A stretch of DNA of 64,000 bases from Tichowtungia sp964398915 (lineage in GTDB: Bacteria > Verrucomicrobiota > Kiritimatiellia > Kiritimatiellales > Tichowtungiaceae), in the NCBI GenBank assembly GCA_964398915.1, contig CAYNOR010000009.1:41612-105611 (forward strand). The letters are read 5' to 3'. The first letter of the stretch is position 1, and the number at the start of each line of letters is the position of its first letter. Positions 24,565-34,800 of this stretch are shown piece by piece. The position numbers and the translations under genes are program-made. The notes under the pieces were generated by a model. It saw only the letters and a list, made by a program, of their open reading frames with translations. It was not told where the DNA came from and made no database searches.

Positions 24565-25215
24565 ATGAATCTTACCCGAAAAATACGCTGGCTGATTTTT
24601 ATCGCGCTGGGTGTGTACACTCTCTTGATCGCGGCGGTTGAATTTTTTATTTCGCCGTCCGTTGCGCGTCATTTTCTGACCGATATCGTCAGCACCAGTA
24701 CAGACTATAGTCACCTGCCGCTTTTTGCCATCAACACCAGCCTATCGGTCTTTTTTCTCTGGACCGGCGCGGTACTTTTCCTGATGGCGTGGCGGTGTCT
24801 GAAGCCGGAAGAACCCGGCGGACGGGAAGAGCTGTTTCTCGTTTCCCAAATGATCATGTTTTTTTACCTCGGTTGCGATGATCGGTTTCTGATCCATGAG
24901 GGGCTGAGCGGTCAACTTGGATTCAAGGACTGGATATTTTTCGGTATACTGGGCTGTTTAGAAGCGGGAGCGCTGGTCTTTTGGGGCCGGATTTTCTGTC
25001 GTGGCCGCAAGGCATTGATGGATATTGTGCTGGCGGGCGGGCTTTTCTCTCTCATGATGCTGGTCGACACGGTGCTTCCATACAGGTTCCCGATGCGTCT
25101 TTCGATTGAAGATCTCGCGAAACTCTGGTCGGCCTTCTTCCTGTTTAAATTTGCCTGGGATACCTGTTCGGAAAAAATCGACCGGCTGAAAGGAAATGAA
25201 ATTGAAAATCCGTGA
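24565..25215 (+). CDS. Polytopic membrane protein with a DD..HE motif, first of a pair
   Basis: A 216-residue protein with about six predicted membrane helices (starts near residues 9, 50, 85, 120, 147 and 185). Helix 3 is followed by GCDDRFLIHEGL, which resembles the SADEALVLHEFM motif in the next gene. It is of unknown function; the acidic pair and HE could bind a metal. It overlaps the next gene by 20 bp, so the two are translated together. A membrane enzyme or glycan-related protein is possible given the neighbouring glycosyltransferases, but nothing in the sequence proves that. Confidence 0.65.
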   Translation: MNLTRKIRWLIFIALGVYTLLIAAVEFFISPSVARHFLTDIVSTSTDYSHLPLFAINTSLSVFFLWTGAVLFLMAWRCLKPEEPGGREELFLVSQMIMFFYLGCDDRFLIHEGLSGQLGFKDWIFFGILGCLEAGALVFWGRIFCRGRKALMDIVLAGGLFSLMMLVDTVLPYRFPMRLSIEDLAKLWSAFFLFKFAWDTCSEKIDRLKGNEIENP

Positions 25216-25876
25216 ACTGCTGCGTCTGCTTTTTTGGCCGCTGATCATTCTCTGTCTGGTCGTCATCACTCAGTCGTTTTTCGCCTACTACACGCAGGGA
25301 CTATCAACGCTGCTGGATTACCTTAATGCCATTATTGATCTGCGTGAGGAGCGCACCATCGGCACCTGGTTTGAAAGCATTCTTTTTGTCATTACCGGTC
25401 TTTCCTTCTTTCTGGTCAGCCGCCATCCGGCACTTTCGAAAGTCGGGAAAACCCTGCTGGTGCTTATGGCCATCGGTTTCTGCTTTCTCTCTGCGGATGA
25501 AGCGCTCGTACTGCACGAATTCATGGGTTATGAACTGGAACAGGCCACCGGCATCGTCAAAGACACCGCGCTCGAACAGCGCGGATTTTCCTGGGTATTG
25601 ATCTATGCTCCCGCCGCTTTGGTAATTTTTGCTTTAGTTTCCGGCCAATATCGACGGATGACAAAAACATCTCCGAACAGAGCGGCCGGTATATGCTGGC
25701 TGCTGGCCTGGGTCGCGGTGGAACTGGTGGTTTTATTTGAGGTCGCCGTCGGCTGGAGTATTCTTCAGCATGCCGAGGTTCATATCTTCGCTTGTTTTGA
25801 AGAAGCCATGGAGCTGGTCTTTATTATGCTTTTTTACAGCGCCAATCTGCTGATCGCCGAGCAGTCGGAACTATAA
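25196..25876 (+). CDS. Polytopic membrane protein with a DE..HE motif, second of a pair
   Basis: A 226-residue protein with about six hydrophobic helices, of similar size and layout to the preceding gene. The motif FLSADEALVLHEFM near residue 95 corresponds to LGCDDRFLIHEGL there, suggesting that both derive from one ancestor and share an active or metal site. GGAAATGAAATTG marks the start, 20 bp inside the previous gene. The 3' end overlaps the convergent glycosyltransferase by six bases. No function can be assigned. Confidence 0.65.
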   Translation: MKLKIRELLRLLFWPLIILCLVVITQSFFAYYTQGLSTLLDYLNAIIDLREERTIGTWFESILFVITGLSFFLVSRHPALSKVGKTLLVLMAIGFCFLSADEALVLHEFMGYELEQATGIVKDTALEQRGFSWVLIYAPAALVIFALVSGQYRRMTKTSPNRAAGICWLLAWVAVELVVLFEVAVGWSILQHAEVHIFACFEEAMELVFIMLFYSANLLIAEQSEL

Positions 25877-27037
25877 ATCCTGAAGAATTTTCACCACCTG
25901 CTTTGCGGCTTGTGTCCAGCTGAGGCGGGCGGTGTAGTCATCGAAAGCTTTCAATGACAGGGAGCGGTATTCTTGCGGATTGTTGAAGAGCGCCGCGATA
26001 CGTTCTGCATAAGCCGGGGCATTTTCAACATCCACGCAATATCCGTTAATGCCTTCATGCACCGCTGTGGGAATGCCGCCGGTATTTGAAGCGATTGCGG
26101 GCAGGGCGAAACTGTTGGCTTCGGGAAAGATGTGGCCGAAGCATTCGGCGCGGCAGGGTTGAATCAGAAAATGGGCCTGACGGTAAAGCTGTTCCATCTT
26201 CGCCCGTTCATCCGGTTTGGAGAGAGAAAGAAACCCGGCGCTTTTGGCAAAGGCCGGAACTGTTTGCATGTGCTTGGCCGGGTCTGTTCCAAGGAAAGTG
26301 ATTTCTGTGCGGAGTCCCTGTGCATTGAGGATTTCGACAGCTTTGATCGCAGTGTCTCCACCCTTGCGCTTCCATTCCACGCCGGTGAAAAGCAGGCGGC
26401 AAATTCCGTCAACCGTTTTTTCTGCTATGAGCCTTTCCGCGTCAGCCCGTGAGAATCCGGATGTCAGATTGGCGCCGTAGGGAACTACTTTGACCTGTTC
26501 CGGCGAAGCGCCGTAGAGTTCCATGGCGCGGCGTGCCGCCCAGTCGGAGGCGAAGATCAGCCGTGCGCAGTTTTTGACCGCCGCACGGTCCAGCTTTTGC
26601 AGATCACGTTGTGTCCGGCGGCAGAGTCCGGTGAAGGTCTGGTAGTAGTCGAAAAGTCCGCCGTAGAGCGAATCGGTCCAGATGGCAATCGGGCGGTCTG
26701 TTTTCAGAAACGCGGCGTGTTTCACTTCGGTGCAGAGTATCGCCTGCGCGGAGCAGCGGCTCATCTTACGTGAAAGCTGTCTGCCGTAACCGTGACTTAA
26801 CGACGGCTCTGCCCAGCCGTAATATTTCTCCTTCGTCAATTTCTGATAGAGCAGGATCCGGACAGCGGCCAGCGGTGTGCAGACATTGCGCAGCGGGGCA
26901 AGGTAGTGAAATTCGTTCGAGTTGGCTTTCAGATGCAGGGCGATATTTTCTGCCGCGGTGTGAATGCCGACTGCGCCGGGTTTGCGCCCTTTGGCTGACT
27001 GTTTGAAATCCAGATGGTGAGCAAAGGCCAGATTCAC
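25871..27037 (-). CDS. Glycosyltransferase, GT-B fold (family 4-like)
   Basis: A 388-residue GT-B glycosyltransferase with the usual C-terminal nucleotide-sugar site: RLLFTGVEWKRKGGDTAIKA near 225, then LIQPCRAECFGHIFPEANSFALP near 310, where the E-x7-E pattern holds the donor, and NTGGIPTAVHEG. The N-terminal half contains IHTAAENIALHLK and IFASDWAARRAM. I start at GTG 27037, which overlaps the stop of the upstream gene in a GTGA joint; the open frame further upstream would lie in that gene. It pairs with the GT2 gene and with the NRPS/PPTase, so it may glycosylate a secondary product or a surface glycan. Confidence 0.82.
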   Translation of the reverse strand: MNLAFAHHLDFKQSAKGRKPGAVGIHTAAENIALHLKANSNEFHYLAPLRNVCTPLAAVRILLYQKLTKEKYYGWAEPSLSHGYGRQLSRKMSRCSAQAILCTEVKHAAFLKTDRPIAIWTDSLYGGLFDYYQTFTGLCRRTQRDLQKLDRAAVKNCARLIFASDWAARRAMELYGASPEQVKVVPYGANLTSGFSRADAERLIAEKTVDGICRLLFTGVEWKRKGGDTAIKAVEILNAQGLRTEITFLGTDPAKHMQTVPAFAKSAGFLSLSKPDERAKMEQLYRQAHFLIQPCRAECFGHIFPEANSFALPAIASNTGGIPTAVHEGINGYCVDVENAPAYAERIAALFNNPQEYRSLSLKAFDDYTARLSWTQAAKQVVKILQDL

Positions 27038-28128
27038 CGGTTGATCTCCCCGCTGGTGGTGCGGGTGTCGCGCCACAGTTTTTTAAGTTTACCCCGGCAG
27101 AGCATGTTCAGCGCGGCCAGGAACTGGAGTGAGTCGAGCAGGATTTGGACTGCAAGTACGGGCAGATAAGCCGCCTTTTTAGACGAGCTGAATCCGCGGA
27201 AGCGGATAAGACGGGTGGCGATGAGAATTTTGTAGATGCGGATGTAATCACGCTCTTTGACCTTGTCGGAGATCAGCCGGCGGGACCAGTCCGGTGTGGT
27301 GCGGTTCAGATTTTCAATCAAAATGGCAGCGTCCGGTGCATCAGTCCGGTGTTCCTCAAGATATTCCCATATCCAGCGGTGGATAATGTAGCCCGCGATC
27401 TGCCGGCGGTGCGTCGCCAGTACATCGGACATCCGGGTATAGGCTTCAAAAACATGCGAAGCTGTTTCAGCGACGACCAACCGTTGTGCTGTATTTTCGG
27501 GTTCGGTGAGGAAGTTCGAAACAGCCATTTTTTTGATAAAACCATCCTCGACGATAATTTGCTCGGGAATCCATAGACGGCGCAGCCACGTTGCGCGGGC
27601 GCAATAGAGCTGTCCGCAGAGCTGTCCGGCGGCCGACTGGTTAATCCGTGCGCTGTGCATTGAAATCTGGTCGAGCAGGCTGTATCGGTTTTTAAAGACG
27701 ATGTGCTTAACCGGCAGGTCGGTACAGATAAAGGCTTCCGGATATTGCATCAGCTTCTGAAGCATATTGCGCAGTGTATCGGGCATGTAGATCTGGATGT
27801 CGGCATCAACCATAAAAATGACATCGGCCTGCGGATCGGCTAATTCGTGTACAAAAACATTCCAGGCATTGGTTTTTCCCGGCTTTTCCAGCGAATGAAC
27901 CTGCCAGCGTATGCCGTCGGAAAAGCCCAGTCTTTCGGCAGCGGCCAGCATAGCGCCTTGAGCGGCCAGTGCGGTATTGTCGGTACATCCATTGGGAACG
28001 CAGACAATTTGAATTTGAAATCCGCTTGTCAGAGCATCGCGGATCAGACTTTGGGCGAAAAGACTGTGAATGGTCGAGCGGATGCTGATTCCTTCGTTCC
28101 AAGCCAGAATTCCAATACTTATTTTCAT
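27034..28128 (-). CDS. Glycosyltransferase family 2
   Basis: A 364-residue GT-A glycosyltransferase. It opens with ISIGILAWNEGISI, has CVPNGCTDNT near residue 45 and the donor-binding VDADIQIYMP near 107, and an acceptor-side FIVEDGFIKK-like motif written here as IIVEDGFIKKMAV near 190. A C-terminal hydrophobic segment (AYLPVLAVQILLDSLQFLAAL) may associate with the membrane. The product overlaps the next gene start by four bases. It ends a minus-strand group PPTase-GT2-GT4, with four bases between PPTase and GT2. The sugar is unknown. Confidence 0.82.
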   Translation of the reverse strand: MKISIGILAWNEGISIRSTIHSLFAQSLIRDALTSGFQIQIVCVPNGCTDNTALAAQGAMLAAAERLGFSDGIRWQVHSLEKPGKTNAWNVFVHELADPQADVIFMVDADIQIYMPDTLRNMLQKLMQYPEAFICTDLPVKHIVFKNRYSLLDQISMHSARINQSAAGQLCGQLYCARATWLRRLWIPEQIIVEDGFIKKMAVSNFLTEPENTAQRLVVAETASHVFEAYTRMSDVLATHRRQIAGYIIHRWIWEYLEEHRTDAPDAAILIENLNRTTPDWSRRLISDKVKERDYIRIYKILIATRLIRFRGFSSSKKAAYLPVLAVQILLDSLQFLAALNMLCRGKLKKLWRDTRTTSGEINR

Positions 28129-28132
28129 AAAG

Positions 28133-28798
28133 TTAAAATTTCCGCAGGTTGACCGGCACCGAGGGTGTCTCAGAAACTACAGCCGCGGCATAACCGGAAT
28201 CAATTTCCAATGTTTGAAAAAACCACCGTTTATCGCTTCCACTATTTGGAGAGAAGGGTTGTTCGCCGACCGGAACAGCAAATGTATTGAGATCTTTGTA
28301 GATGCCGATGCCGAGCGCTTTGACATAGGCCTCCTTTTTGGCCCAGATCTCGAAAAAACCATTCGTTGGATTATCCAAGGTTTGTAAAAAGGCATGCTCT
28401 TGCGGAGAAAACCACCGTTTGGCGATTGTTTCTATGTTTAACCCGTTGCGCCGGAACTCAATATCTACGCCAACGGCCCGTCCGGCGGTGACGGCAATCA
28501 GCAACCGGTCGCGCGAATGGGATACATTGAATTCCAGCCTCTTGTCGGTCAAAAACGGTTTACCCTGTGCATTGCGGCTGAATTGCAGTCCGGACGGGTC
28601 GGTTTTCAGGCTGTCCGCTAAAATCCGGCGCAGCAGTCCGCGGCCGAGAATAAAGCCTTCCGCATCAGCCGTTTTAAGAAATTTGGCCGCGCGCTCCAGT
28701 TCTTCGCGGTTGAGCAGGGTGCGGCACCGGTCTATATCGTCGCGATGCTCGGGCAGGTTGATATTCCAGATTTCAATCGAATTATTAAAAGTTTCCAT
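28133..28798 (-). CDS. Sfp-type 4'-phosphopantetheinyl transferase
   Basis: About 221 residues of a Sfp-type phosphopantetheinyl transferase, which attaches the phosphopantetheine arm to carrier-domain serines. The diagnostic blocks are FNVSHSRDRLLIAV near residue 90, VGVDIEFRR near 110 (first acidic residue of the metal site) and FFEIWAKKEAYVKALG near 155. The start is uncertain: three ATGs at 28834, 28810 and 28798 are in frame; I prefer 28798 because family homology begins directly after it (IWNINLPEH). It is divergent from the NRPS gene across a short interval, consistent with activating that synthetase. Confidence 0.88.
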   Translation of the reverse strand: METFNNSIEIWNINLPEHRDDIDRCRTLLNREELERAAKFLKTADAEGFILGRGLLRRILADSLKTDPSGLQFSRNAQGKPFLTDKRLEFNVSHSRDRLLIAVTAGRAVGVDIEFRRNGLNIETIAKRWFSPQEHAFLQTLDNPTNGFFEIWAKKEAYVKALGIGIYKDLNTFAVPVGEQPFSPNSGSDKRWFFQTLEIDSGYAAAVVSETPSVPVNLRKF

Positions 28799-28866
28799 AT
28801 TGTTCTTCATCAGAATCGGCACTTTGTATACCATCTGGATCTAGGCGTTGCGAGTGCCGGATACTT

Positions 28867-31800
28867 ATGAATTTAAGAGACGACAAAACACTGATTGCCC
28901 GGTTTATTGAACAGGCATCCCGGAACCCTAACTCTGCCGCCATTCGTTGCGGGGGCGCTGTATTTTCCTACGCCGAGATTGATCGCCGCTCATTGGAGCT
29001 TGCCCGGGTGTTGCGGTCTCATGGTGCCGGACGCGATATACCGATTGCTATTTGCCTTGAGCGTTCGCCGGAAATAATCATTGCCATGCTGGCGGTCATG
29101 CGTGCCGGCAGCGCGTATCTTGTGCTTGAACCTTCTTATCCGCACGAACGCCGGAAGTTTATGCTGGCTGATAGCGGGGCCCCTCTTGTTATTGCAACGG
29201 CGGCTCACCGCTCTCAATTCATCACGGACGTTGTAGTCGTTTCCCCGAAAGATTCATTGCCCTACACCTCGGACTGGGAACCGCCACGTGCGAATGATCT
29301 GGCCTACGTCATCTACACGTCCGGATCCACCGGGAAGCCCAAAGGAGTGCTTTGTCCGCATTGCGGTGCACTCAATGTGCTCGATGACGCGCAGCGCCGC
29401 CGGCCGCTCGGCCTCGGCGATGCCTGCAGCTGGTGGACCGGTCCGGGATTTGATGTTTCAGTTTATGAAATCTTTTCTCCGCTCATATGCGGGGCAACGC
29501 TGGTTATTGTCCCGGATGAAATCCGGCTGGATGCGGTGAAGCTGACGGATTGGTTCTGCACAGAAAAAATTACTTCAGCCTATATTCCGCCTTTCATGGT
29601 CGCCGATCTTGAGAGCTGGGTTCGTGAACATCCCGGACAGAGCCGTTTGCGCCGCCTGCTCACCGGTGTTGAGCCGATTCCTGAACGGCGATTAATGAAT
29701 ATCGCCCGCGTCGTACCGGAACTGTACATCATCAATGGGTACGGTCCGACTGAGGCAATGGTCTACTGTACCTGTTACCAGGTGGACGGTTCCGGCGATT
29801 CGCATCGCAACACGCCGATCGGCAAGGCGCTCTCCGGGGTTGAGATTTTTCTGTTCAACAGCCGGATGGAACCCGTAGCAGACGGTGAGAAGGGCGAAAT
29901 TTATATTGGCGGAGAACAGGTGGCGCGCGGTTATCTTAACAGTCCCCGTTTGACCGCAGAACGCTTTCTTGAGACGCCGCACGGGCGCCTTTATCGCACG
30001 GGCGACTATGCCATCCGGTTATCCGACGGAAACCTGATGTTTGCCGGACGCGAGGATCAGCAGATTAAATTTTCCGGCTATCGCATTGAGCCTGGTGAAA
30101 TTGAATCGGCGCTCTGCCGGATTCCGGGCGTCCGTGATGCGGCGGTTACTTTGCGTGAAGATATTCCCGGCATCAGTCGTCTTACCGCTTATTATACCGT
30201 ACAGGAGTACGGCGCTCCGTCCGTTGAACAAATACGGCAGGCGCTGGAGCGCGAACTCCCGCCGTATATGGTTCCCTCATTTTTTATCCGTCTTGTACAT
30301 ATTCCGCTCACAGATAACGGGAAAATCGACCGCAAAGCACTGCCGCCGCCTGCACTATCCGATCTTGAAAAATTGCGTGCCTTAGAATTTAAACAGCCAA
30401 CATCGACAACGGGAAAGACAGTCGCTGAGCTTTTCTCCATCGTTCTGAAAACCGGACCGGTCGGGCTGGATGACCACTTTTTTATGCTCGGCGGACACTC
30501 GCTGCTGGCCACGCAACTGGCATCGAAAATTCATCTGGAACTTCGGGTGGACATCCCTCTGAAGGATATCTATGAAAATCCGACCGTTGGAAAGCTGGCG
30601 GCTTTGATCGATGTGCGGCGCAGCGCAGGAAACGTGATCAAAGAGATTCCACTCGCCGCCGGGTGCTCATCCTATCCCCTGACTCCGTCGCAACGCACCA
30701 TGTGGATGTTGCATCAGTCTGACCGCTCCGGCCTCCTGGCTAACATTCCTGAAGTGATCCATTTGAACGGTCCGGTGAATGTTGAGGTGCTGGAGCGGGC
30801 ATTTAATGAGGTTGTCCGTCGTCACGATGCCTTGCGCATGGTCTATACCATGGAAAAAGGCGAAATGGTGCAGCGCCCGCTTGCTGAAGTTTATGTTTCC
30901 GTCAAATTCACCGATTTGAGCGAGCTGGACGTCGCTGAACGCGATCGACGGGCTGTGGAGCTACGTTCAGCCAACGGCCGCCATGTTTTTGATCTCTCTT
31001 CGGGAATGCTTATCCGTGCTGAACTGGTCAAACTGTCCGAAAAACGCTTCCAGCTTTTCTTGAATATTCATCACATAGCTTCCGATGGATGGGGCATTAG
31101 CTGGTTTGCGACAGAATTTGCAGAAATATATGAAGCGTTCATCGCCGGACGTCCGTCACCGCTGCAACCGGTTGAACGGCAGTATTCCGATGTCGCCGTG
31201 TGGCTCAATGAACGTATCCGGAGCGGTGTGCTGCAGCCGCAGCTCAACTATTGGAAGGAAAAACTGGCCGCCCCGCGACCGGATCTTCATTTTCCGCTTA
31301 CTCATGCCCGTCCGGAAGTTTCCGCGCATCGCGGTGCACGTCACGCCTTTATTGTTTCACCGGATCTTACCACCGCGCTCACGGCACTGGGGCGCCGTGA
31401 AAGCGCTTCATTATTCATGGTGCTGACTTCGATTTGGCAGACTCTGCTGCACCGGGCCACGGGATCGACGGATATCATCACCGGTACGGCCATTGCCAAT
31501 CGCAACCATCCGCAGATTGAAAAAATCGTCGGAACCTTTATCAATGCACTGGCGTTGCGCACCGACTTTTCAGGCGCACCAGACTTTATCGCTGTACTTG
31601 ATCGCGTCCGGCACACCGCACTTGAAGCCTATGCGTATCAGGACATTCCGTTTGAAAAGGTGATGGAAGCGGTCAGTGACGGATCGCGGCATCCTGTTTT
31701 CCGCAATTCGATTATTTTGCACAACATGGCTCTGCCGACTAAACGGTTTGCCGATCTCACACTGACGGACGATGAAATCGGCAACGATACATCCAAAATG

Positions 31801-34800
31801 GATATGCTGCTCTATTTCATCGAGCGCGAAGGGCAGCTCGAAGGGCAATTGGAATACGATACGGAACTTTTTGATGCCGCCGCCGCCGAACAGACCGTCA
31901 GTGATTTCCTTATGCTGGCGCGACAGGTCGTTAAAGACCCGTACCGTCCGCTCAGTGACTATTTGCAGGACAGTGACGGAGCGGCACCAACCTGTTTCGT
32001 GATCGGTGAAGGCTCTCTTTGTCTGCGCTGCACTGAAATATTGCGCCGCCGTGGACTGCGGGTGCTCGGGCTGATTTCGCCCGATGCCGCCAATCGCCGC
32101 TGGGCCAAAGAAAAGGGCGTTCCGTGGCACCATCCCTCTGAAGGATTCGAGAAGATTCTTTCGACTCAACCGTTCGATTTCCTTTTCAGTATCGTGAACA
32201 GCTATATCCTCAAACCGGACGTGCTGGCCCTGCCGCGCCGCTTTGCGATCAACTATCATGATGCCCCGCTGCCGCGCTATGCGGGTGTCTATTCGACCGC
32301 CTGGGCAATCATCAACCGGGAACGGCTTCATGGCGTCAGCTGGCATGTCATGGTGAATGAAGTGGATGCGGGCGATCTGCTTAAACAGCGCTCTGTGGAT
32401 GTTCATGAAAATGACACCTCGTTCACGCTCAACGCCCGTTGCTACGATACGGCGATTGACGCACTCAGCGAGCTCGCACTCGAGCTGGTTGAAGGGCGTG
32501 AAATCCGTACACCGCAGGATTTGCGGAAACGCACGTATTACCCGCTCCATAAACGTCCGGCCAACGGCTGTCTGATCGACTGGAGCCGCTCTCCGGATGA
32601 AACGGACGCCCTGCGCCGCGCGCTGGATTTCGGTAATCAACCCAATGAGCTCGGCCTGCCTAAAGTGCTGTTCGGCGGCGAGCTCTATGTGCTCAAATCC
32701 GACGGCGCTATGCTGACGCTGGACGGCAGTCCAACCGAGTTGCGGTTCCCTGCAGTGTGTGAATCGGCGGACTGGCTGGTTAATGAACATGAATTTTTAA
32801 AGCTTGGTCAAAAACTGGACGCACTGAATGCTGAATGGGCCCGTCATGAGCAGTTCTGGGTGCGCCGGTTCGAAAATTTCCAATCGTTGGAAATCCCTGC
32901 CGGCATTGATCGCTTGATGCATCATTACATGCTCACCGATCTGCCGCTGTTTCTGTGTTTCCTCTCCCGTTTCTGCTCACAGAACCAGTTTACTGTCGGC
33001 TGGGCGGTCGAAACCGATGCACCGGAGTTTTTTGCCGCTACAGTTCCTCTGCATCTTGAATTAAATGCCGACCAGCTTCTTTTTGACAATATGCAGAAAG
33101 CAGAGAAGGCGCTGGAAATCTGCCGCAAACGGAAAACCTATGCCCGCGACCTGTTTCAGCGGTTTACTTCGCTGCGTAAGCCTCCGGTTTTCCAGATTAT
33201 TCTCGGCGAAAACGAGGTGTATTGTCCGGCCAGAATCTGGGAGCATTTCCGTGCTTTCCGCCATGTTTCATATCTCAGCCAGCCGCTTTTTTCTCAATCC
33301 GTGCTGACGGCAAGTGATCGCCGTGAGCTTGAAAAAGCGCAGGCCCGCACACCGGGGTTCAGTGAAACGCGCTGCATACATCAACTCTTTGAAGCACAGG
33401 TCGAAAAAACACCGCGGGCCACCGCTGTCGAAGGACCTTTTGGTAAACTGACCTATGCCGAACTCAATGCGCGGGCTGACGCTCTGGCGGCGCGGTTGCA
33501 GGAACTGGGTGTCAAACCGGATACTCCGGTCGGTCTTTTTTTAAACCGCTCGCTTGAAATGTGCATAGGCATCCTTGGCATCCTCAAGGCGGGCGGCGCC
33601 TACGTGCCGCTTGATCCGGATTATCCGGCAGATCGACTCGAATTTTTCATGGCCGATACGGCGATGCCGATCGTGGTCACGGTTGATTCGATGAGTAACC
33701 GGATATACGGCGGGCGGACCGCAGTTTGCGTCGATTTGATTAAAGACAACGGGGCTAAGCCATCCGCATGTGCCGTCAGCTCTAATCTGGCATACATTTT
33801 TTACACCTCCGGATCCACCGGGAAACCGAAAGGCGTGATGGTCGAACATCGAAATGTCGTCAATCACTGTCTGGCTTCCGTTCAGGTCTATGGCATCGGA
33901 GCGAAAGACCGTGTTTTGCAATTTTTCTCGATGAATTTTGACGGTTCGGTTGAAGAACTTTTCCCCGCATGGTCCACCGGCGGAACCGTGGTGCTGCGCA
34001 GTGATGAACTGTCCAGCTCGGTTTCAGAGTTTGAAAAATTCATCGAGCGCTGGAAAATTACGGCAGTCGATTTGCCGACGGCCTACTGGCACGAATGGGT
34101 TCGCAATGTACGTACCGTGCCGAAAAATTTGCGGGCAGTCATTATCGGCGGAGAAAAAGTTTCGGCGGAACTCTGCCGCGTCTGGTTGCAGAAGGGCGGC
34201 GGTGCGGTGCGGCTGTTCAATACCTACGGCCCGACGGAGTGCACCGTGGTGGCCACCGTTCACGAGCTGGTCGGTGCCGTGAGCGGTGAGGTGCCGATTG
34301 GCCTGCCGATTGCCGGAACGGCGCTTTATGTAGCCGATGCACGGCAGCAGCTTGTGTCGCCCGGCATGCCGGGTGAACTGCTGATCGGCGGTGACGGCGT
34401 TGCACGCGGTTATCTCAACCGTGCCGACTTAACCCGTGATAAATTTATCCGCAATCCATGGGGCGAGGGGATGCTTTACCGCACCGGCGATCTGGTGTGC
34501 CGCCAGCCTGACGGACGGATCGGTTTTCTGGGCCGCGTGGATAATCAGGTTAAAATCCGCGGCTTCCGCATTGAACCGGACGAAATTGCCGCCGTGCTGG
34601 AACAGCACAATGACATTGCCCAGGCTGTTGTGATGGCTCGCGACGACCTTTCCGAACAGAAAGAATTGGCGGCTTACTACATCCCGGAGCCCGGGCTGTC
34701 TCCTGCGGTCACGGAGCTGCGCGCTTTTCTCGCCGCCAATCTGCCGGAATATATGGTGCCTGTTGCGTTCATGGAATTGGACGTGTTTCCAACCGCGCCG

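Noticed and set aside
31570..32790. 406-codon minus-strand frame opposite the NRPS
   Set aside because: Shadow of the formyltransferase/condensation region, with no recognisable domain.
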